The position numbers were made by a program, and so were the translations under genes. 64,000 nucleotides of DNA from Phyto melanocephala (taxonomy: Eukaryota; Arthropoda; Insecta; Diptera; Rhinophoridae). Location: contig OW799233.1 of assembly GCA_941918925.1 (NCBI GenBank), forward strand, positions 123,211,833-123,275,832. Reading direction: 5' to 3'. Below the pieces are notes generated by a model. That model did not search any database and was not told the DNA's origin. It saw only the letters and a program-made list of their open reading frames with translations. Positions 57,561 to 64,000 of the stretch are shown piece by piece (position 1 is the first letter of the stretch; each line of letters begins with the position of its first letter).

Positions 57561-58455
57561 TTAAGCTAATTGATTTTAAATAAATAATAATTGATGAACT
57601 AATAAATTTTAATTTCTCATTTCTTTATTTTTTGCAATAGCAATTTTTATTGTCCATTTACTTGGTTTAATTGGAATAAGGAGAAAAAACAAAAGATTTC
57701 GTAAATTTGCGTGCTAAATGTGAATGTTCTCATTCACCCGTTTATTCTTGTGTAAAAAAAATGAGTAAAAAAAAACCAAGTATGTAAAAAATGTATTTGC
57801 TTATTCCATGCAATCACTGTTCATTAAAGTGATGTGGAAAAGTATGGATCGTAGGAAATTAATTGAGAAGAGAATTTTAGTTTGAATAATACTTTTTAAA
57901 AATTTCGAAAAGTTTTATTTTAACACAAATATATCTTACTCATATACTAATAAAAAAAAAAGGCACACAGAAACTTGAGCTATAAAATTATCATAAAGAT
58001 GTTAATAAAATAATAAAAAGCAATTACATTATACATATTTTTAGAAAATTTTACGCGAAACAGCGTTTTGTTATTAAAAAAAATTTTATTAAAGATTTAA
58101 TTGTTTAAATTTTTTTTTCTCGTACTTAACTGACTATGAAATCATTTTGGAAAAAGTTTGATTAACTACCTGCGTTTAATGTTTAAAACGTATCAAAGTC
58201 TACTCCGCCAATGATGATGATATACATACATATGTACATAAATGCATGTATGTATATTTGATGAATGTATGTAAATTTAGTACTTGACTTGTTTACGAAT
58301 AAAACGTAATTGCTTTTGTTTTCTTCTTATTATTTATAATTAATAGGAATTCGCAATTTCATGAGGTACGAATTATACTAGTGCTTTAATATGGCTGTGG
58401 GTTAAATGTGTGATACAAAGTACATACAACAAAAATACAAATCATACATTTTTAG
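57561..58455. other. AT-rich spacer, nothing recognised
   Basis: Contains an ATACATACATATGTACATAA-type microsatellite near 58222. No gene was seen. Confidence 0.4.
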
Positions 58456-58460
58456 TATAT

Positions 58461-58711
58461 ATCGTTGGTCACAGATAGAAAGGTCCTAACTCGAATTTTT
58501 TATGAAATTGAGTTTTTCAGTGCTTTAAAAACATTTCACACAAATACACCTCAACACAAAAATGTAATGCAATAATTTTATAAAAAACAGTTTTATAAGC
58601 AATTTTACAAAAGAAATTACTTTATGATAATACAGTTTCTCTTACGTTTTTGTTTTACCATGTAAAGTTACAGTAATTTGAGTTGGGGCCTTTCTACCTG
58701 CGACCAACGAT
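58461..58711. mobile_element. 251-bp MITE with about 40-bp inverted ends
   Basis: ATCGTTGGTCACAGATAGAA at the left faces the complement of TTCTACCTGCGACCAACGAT at the right. Similarity runs on through AGGYCCYAACTCRAATT. ATAT lies on both flanks, so the exact target duplication cannot be separated from the repeat. The right end abuts a mini-me-like element. Confidence 0.75.
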
Positions 58712-58714
58712 ATT

Positions 58715-59530
58715 TATGTGTATAGCTTTGTCATACCGTTTGTTATTTCTACAACATTCATTTCCGACAACATAAATCGTATATTTTTTGAAAGTTCATG
58801 AATGGGGGAATCGATTGAGATATATCTGTCTGTCCATCTGACCGTATGTCCGTGTGTAGGTTGAAATCAGCTTTCAGAAGCCTTCACTTGTTTCACAGAC
58901 CTGTATGTTTTATCAAACTTTTAGAAGTGTTCGGGAATGAATAGCTACTGAAATCCAGTAAAATTATATCATAACTTTCTAATGCATGAGCAAATAAACA
59001 GGACTGCCAATGTTTTCCCCATATTTTTACCCTAAAAATTAAAACTTTTCAGCCCTGGGATAAGTTATCGACACATTTGTTACCATATGTAATTTTAATG
59101 TCTTTACGTATATTCGAAAAATAATAATGTTGGACTAATCGGTCACTAGTTGGCAATAATATAGAGAAAAACTATTTGCGTTACGCTGGTATTTAAAAAC
59201 ATACCCCTTTTATTCCTCCTTGATATTGGTTCCAAATGAAAGGTCTTGACCAGAAGAATATGGTAAACTATTAAAAAAATGTGTAAAATTCGAGACGCCT
59301 CTGAAAAAAAATTGCGAATAATTTTTTGTCTTAATTCCATCTTTACTGGTATAAAATAAAAGGGCTTGGCTACAGCTAATTATGTAAAAATTCTAAATCA
59401 GAGATGGTGTCGGAAGTAATAAAGAAAAATGACGTTTAATATTAAAACTGAAATCCAGGATTTAATACAATGAGGTAATTTTACCTATGTATATGATGGT
59501 TAAATGTGTTATCTGATTCTTTCTTATTAG
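58715..59530 (+). repeat. Decayed mini-me-like element
   Basis: 'atagctttgtcataccgtttg' and a degraded core are followed by CTGTCTGTCCATCTGACCG (58827-58845). CACAGACCTGTATG and 'aaatgaaaggtcttgacc' lie inside, ending in a decayed 'cctatgtatatgatggtta...' tail at 59485. The 3' hairpin is no longer recognisable. Confidence 0.65.
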
Positions 59531-59589
59531 TTATAAGATCTCTGAGTGTTAAATATAAAATTTTTTTAATCTTTAAAGATTTATTTCAT

Positions 59590-60800
59590 ATTATTAAAGT
59601 TAAATCCAGTTCCACATTGCTGGCCTAAAAATATTTTTGTAATTTTTTGATTTTAAGATATATTATATATACTAGGGTGATCGACTCGGTTTTACAACCG
59701 GTAGAAAACCCGGTTTTTTTCCTCTTTAGCTGGCGGTTTTTTCTAAATGTTGATTTTTCGAATATCGAATACACCGGATTTTTTATCCGAAAAACCTGTT
59801 TTTTTTTAAGTTTATTTTTATATATCTTTGTAACCAATCGTACCATAGTATATTTAGTACGCGGAAATTTTCCAAAAATTAGAAAACAAAAACTATAACA
59901 TATTCTTCCATAATATTGTAAGAAATGTATTTGTCGTTTAAAAAACAAATGTAAAATAAGAAAAATAATTGAGCTTAAATATTATTTTTTTATAGGATAT
60001 AAACCTAACGTTAAAAGTTAAGGATAATTGAAGCATAAACTTAGTTACAATAAAGAAAAACCAATAATCTCTTCTTCCAGATCCTAATTTCAATTAATGG
60101 CCTTGAGTGACTGTCAACTTAAATTTCAATTAAACCATCAAACAAACTAGTTTATGCCTGTATTTGTATGTCTGTCAGGGGTATAAGAAAGAATGTTTAA
60201 AATGAAATTTTAAAGATTTTCTTTCTAGCCCTTAAAATGTATTTCAAATTACAGAAATCATTTCAAACAAAATACGTTGGTGCATAATAGTTTTATTTAT
60301 AACAGCCTTATAAAAAGTTTATTTCACTTACAAAGAGTACCTTTTGTCCTTAAATTCAACTAATTAAAACCAAATTAGTCAACTGCATTGTGATTGTGTA
60401 AGTGTGCAGACAAACGTATATAAACCGTAAAAATTTCATATTTAGACTTAATTTTTATCATAATCTTTTTATAAATTTTTTTTTTTAGTTTTTTCTTTAA
60501 ATATTATATTTTATATATTCGAAACGCTTAACCGGGTTTTTCTCAATTTTCGAAATAGCAACCGGTTTTTTTTAATTATAAATTTCAAACTATTTGAAAA
60601 CCGGTTTCTTAAAAAAGTCGAATAATTGATCACCCTAATATATACCCTATATAGTAACACAGGTATCAAGGTCAATGCTTAATTTGATCAAAACTCATGT
60701 AGTTTTTGAGCCAAATCAATTTCAGAAAGACAGTTATAAAGACAGACGGACAGATAGACAAAAGTTCAAAAAAATTATGTTTGTACTATATACACTACCT
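59590..60800. repeat. GTCY-type repeat of a second family, interrupted
   Basis: The left piece (59605-59670, with CCACATTGC and TTTTAAGATA) and the right piece (60640-60790, with GACAGACGGACAGATAGACA at 60741) resemble the two halves of the stretch at 9440-9650. The terminal-repeat element at 59673 separates them. Confidence 0.45.
59673..60637. mobile_element. Terminal-repeat element rich in ACCGGTTTT motifs (about 965 bp)
   Basis: The left end TAGGGTGATCGACTCGGTTT and the right end (complement TTAGGGTGATCAATTATTCG) are inverted over about 12 bp, flanked by TATATA-like sequence on both sides. CCGGTTTT-type strings recur near both ends (59684, 59709, 60534, 60561, 60601). The frames at 59625-59948 and 59647-59898 are low-complexity and not convincing. 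The superfamily is not assigned. Confidence 0.62.
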
Positions 60801-61870
60801 TAAAAATTAAAAAAAAAATATTTCATGTTCAGAAACATTTTTTTACAATCTTATTCTAAGTATAGATTACATTTTAATTACTGTTTATAATGCAGTAATT
60901 AAAAATATTGCCTTTTGTTACTATATAATCATTTCACATTCCATTCCACCAAATTATATTTTTTTTAATTCTATATTTTTATAAGGTAATTTTTTAAAGA
61001 AAAGGTAATATTTAAAGATAATTTTATTTAAATTTTAATTTTTTTGTAAAAGTAAAACATACATTTGTAAACTCAATTACATGTAATAAATTTTTTATAT
61101 AGATTTTGATTAGTTGACAGCGAATTTGTATTAATTTTCCAAATGACTGAACTTAAATATCTCAGAGTTTTAAAAATTTTGATTTGGCTTGCATAATTCA
61201 AGCTCTGTTAATACATTTACAAAGGTGTTAGATTTTTTTTCTTCCGACGTTCTTAAACCAAATTGTGTTACCCCCCATTTTGGAAATAATATAGACAGTG
61301 AAGTTTTCTAATCCGTCAAATTAAATATTTTTTAAATTTTTAACATCTGTTTTTTTGTTGCTCTAAGATTTGAAATAAAATAATTATATATGATTTTATG
61401 TTCTGTTAATGAAATATTTATTTCAATTTGTGCATAATCGTGGATTGGTATTTGGTCTATAGAAATTAATTTGTCTTCAGCAATTTCGACTTTTGCTTGT
61501 TACAGCCTATTTTTAATAAAAACATTTAGAGTTAAAATAGAAATATACAAAATTATACCTTAAAGATATGATCGGAAGTGATATTAAAATTATTTGGCAA
61601 ATCTGATTCACAGATTTTGGAAGCCACTGTTGGCGAACACCACTTAAAAACGTCACATTGGAATTTTTGAAAAAATGTTTAGCGAATTTGCAATTTTTAA
61701 ACAATTTTTTCCTGAAACAATACTGTTTATAAAAATTTAACTAAATTTTATTTCTTAGCATTTTTTGACGCTATAATCTAATTAAATTTTTTGTTCTTTT
61801 TTTTTTATTAGAAAATGTGACTCTTTTCTAATAATTTTTTTTATTTTTGAAAAACTTCAACAAAAAAGTT
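60801..61870. other. AT-rich spacer, nothing recognised
   Basis: No sense frame or paired repeats. Confidence 0.4.
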
Positions 61871-61877
61871 TATAACC

Positions 61878-62298
61878 CGGGGTCTCCACGTAGCAATATT
61901 TATTGTCGAAATTGTCAAATTTGATTGCGTCTATTAAAGTTGCGACATGTAAACCGCAAATTGCCATATGTAGCAATTTATTGCGCAATAATTGTTCTGC
62001 TGATTGCTTGAGCAATTTTTGCCGCAATAAGCTGTCAAAATTGTTTTATTTTCTTTGAATGTTTGTTTTTATTTGCAGAATCAAAGGAAAATTTATATAA
62101 TTTTATCTGGTAATAATTTAGAGTGAAATATTTCAAAAAACCATCAAAGTTGAAACAAAATTATAAAATTTTATAAATAAATTACTGATGTCGTGTTCTC
62201 TACCCAATGAAAATAGGCACACTTTAGCAATAAAGTGCCGTTATTCGGCCAAAGTCTCTCCTTATGCTTAGCAATAAAAATTGCTAAGTGGAGACGCA
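61878..62298. mobile_element. MITE with GTCTCCACKTAGCAAT ends (about 420 bp)
   Basis: GGTCTCCACGTAGCAATATT at the left faces the complement of AATTGCTAAGTGGAGACGCA at the right. TAGCAAT/ATTGC strings recur internally (61974, 61985, 62227, 62270). No coding sequence. Target duplication is unclear. Confidence 0.65.
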
Positions 62299-62317
62299 GC
62301 ACACTGTACTAAATAAC

Positions 62318-63064
62318 AAGTAACAGTGCTATATTCGGCCGTGCCGAATCTTATATACCCTTCACAACGTGTAGTCATGCAATAACAATTGTTTGTATCA
62401 CCATTCATCCCATATAAAATACGTGCATACGTACACGTTAGAATAAATGTGGCATCGAATCCCAGCTGAGCCAAAAAAATTTTATTTTATTTTATTTAAT
62501 ATAATATTTATATTTTATTATTTTTTTTTTATATTTTTTTTAAATTTTTTTAAAAAATTTTTTTACAAAAATTTTTAAAAAATTTTTTTAAATTTTTTTT
62601 TAAATTTTTTTAAAATTTTTTTTTTGTAGTTTTTTTTATTATTTTTTTCTTATTTTTAATATTTTTTTTTTGGTATGTTTTTCACATGTATCTATGTATG
62701 TATGTTGTTGTTGTAATTGTGAAAAAAAACGAGGTGGTGGTGGTTTTTTGATCATATCTCAGAAAGTTATGGGGCGATTGTGCTGAATTTCAATAGCGAT
62801 TCATTCCTGGATATTTCCAAGAGATTGATACCATATACAGATCTGAGGAACATATAGTTGCTTCTAAAAGTTGATTTCAACCAACACACGGACAGACGGG
62901 CAGACGGGCAGACGGACAGACGGTCAGGGCTTAATCGACTCCTCTATTCATAAGCTTTCAGAAAATATATACTTTATGGGGTCGGAAATGAAAATTGTAG
63001 AAATTACAAACGGAATGACAAAGCTATATATACCCTTGTGCACCACAGGTGAAGGGTATAAAAA
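62318..63064 (-). mobile_element. Mini-me/DINE-1-like element, well preserved
   Basis: On the minus strand it starts near 63060 with CCCTTCACCTGTGGTGCACA, then the core (62965-62990 as complement) and the longest GTCY tract in the window: GTCTGTCCGTCTGCCCGTCT and on (62887-62925). A T-rich spacer (62475-62670) comes next, and the tail hairpin TTCGGCCGTGCCGAA (62335-62349) closes it. It combines the 5' end of the 49662 type with the A/T spacer of the 46693 type. Confidence 0.85.
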
Positions 63065-63647
63065 TGGTCGTACAATTTTAACTTCTAAGCGAATTAATAA
63101 TTTTTTGTATATAGATTTTAGTAGAAAGCAAAGCTGATCAGTTACGGATACCATGACTGACTGTCCTAAAAAGTCGTGCGATTATGTAAAAAAATCTGAT
63201 AGATATCTGTCATACATGACAAAATTGCAATAAAATGTGTGATTAAATGCCACACTGTCGTACTTGCTTTGCAAAAAGCAACTCAGATCCTACAGAAACT
63301 ATTATTTTATGAAAAATTCTTGACATGCTTGTCAACAAATCGGTCACACATGTGCACCTTTTGTCCACTCTATCACACTTTCTGAACACACATACAATTT
63401 TTGACATTTCGAACGACTAAATCTTATAGTCAGTCATGGCCTTTAAGTGTATCCTGCTTATGTCAAAACCCGATGGTGTTGCCAACCCTTTTAACAATAA
63501 ATTATTTGTGGTTGGCAAATTTTTAATCGAAAAAGTTTGCATATTCTCACAGCTATTCAAGATTACATATAAGAGTTGCTATTAATACAAGAAAAAGACT
63601 GAAAAATTAAATTTTGTGTTAATTTAAAATCTAAATCTATTACGGAT
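63065..63647. other. Spacer, nothing recognised
   Basis: No gene. Short inverted GTTGCCAACCC / GGTTGGCAA strings lie at 63478 and 63511. Confidence 0.4.
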
Positions 63648-63650
63648 TTA

Positions 63651-63767
63651 GGGCCGTATTCATAAAAAATATTTTAGGTTTATTAAAGGCTTATTTGACA
63701 GATGTTGTAGAGAAATTTGTTAAATAATCCTTCAATAAACCTAAAATATTTTTTATGAATACGGCCC
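63651..63767. mobile_element. 117-bp PIF/Harbinger-like MITE, copy 2
   Basis: The ends GGGCCGTATTCATAAAAAAT and its complement are nearly perfect. TTA flanks both sides (63648-63650 and 63768-63770). Same length and sequence plan as the copy at 34400. Confidence 0.87.
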
Positions 63768-63770
63768 TTA

Positions 63771-64000
63771 AAGTATAAAACTTAAATATTTAATACCTAG
63801 TGTAGGGTGCTATTATAAAATAAAAGTAACTATTCATACATCTGAGTTGTATGTGCGTGTCAAGTTTACTTCTTGAGTACGAAAATGGGTGGGCAAAAGA
63901 AACAACAAAAACACATTTTAGATGTCAGATTTTAGCAATGAACTTGAGGTCTTTAACTATAAACAATTTTTCTTAAAGTTAAAACAAAACGTAATGTATT
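63771..64000. other. Spacer to window end, nothing recognised
   Basis: No feature supported. Confidence 0.4.

Noticed and set aside
1..64000. A CRISPR array, prokaryotic operon, rRNA gene or integrated virus
   Set aside because: No regularly spaced repeat array, no operon-like gene packing, no rRNA-like conserved stretch, and no viral gene was recognised. The recurring repeats are eukaryotic mobile elements.

Overview
The window reads as nuclear DNA of a higher fly, probably a calyptrate such as a blowfly or house-fly relative. The evidence is strong A+T richness, sparse genes with long introns, and a dense load of typical dipteran repeats: DD41D mariners, DINE-1/mini-me-like elements with (GTCY)n tracts, hAT, PIF/Harbinger and Transib relics, and R1/LOA/jockey-type LINE fossils. 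There are no prokaryotic gene clusters, rRNA genes or CRISPR arrays. The species cannot be fixed from the sequence alone.

Host genes. Two are clear. On the minus strand at 17.1-18.5 kb lies an intact, intronless 452-residue family III CoA-transferase (SUGCT-like, probably mitochondrial). A decayed tandem copy of its 5' end and upstream flank sits about 5 kb away at 13.2-13.5 kb. On the plus strand at 53467-53643 is the first coding exon of a fatty-acid amide hydrolase 2-like amidase; its remaining exons are not visible, so its first intron exceeds 10 kb. A weaker candidate first exon of an unknown plus-strand gene begins at 14936.

Repeats. About a dozen copies or fragments of one non-autonomous family (hairpin near the 3' end, a TA-rich core, then GTCY repeats) are scattered through the window and serve as hosts for other insertions. 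Nesting is extreme. At 22.5-25.2 kb a Transib-like element lies inside a mariner, which lies inside a mini-me-like element. At 2.7-6.3 kb two mariners sit in one host copy, and the homologous copy at 15.2-16.8 kb supplies the empty sites. At 51.2-51.9 kb one 8-bp-target element sits inside another. At 41 kb a TA-target MITE splits a LINE reverse-transcriptase fossil.

Most unusual items: twin 921-bp palindromic mariners in which the DNA-binding half is replaced by an inverted copy of the 3' end; a Transib-like element whose ends carry the CACAGTG heptamer; a 1.8-kb terminal-repeat element with six copies of TAACGTCCGTAACG; a tRNA-derived SINE with an ACCT tail and a perfect 13-bp target duplication; and several precisely bounded MITE families, two of them present twice here. 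Family names rest on motifs, terminal repeats and target duplications read by eye; no database search was possible.
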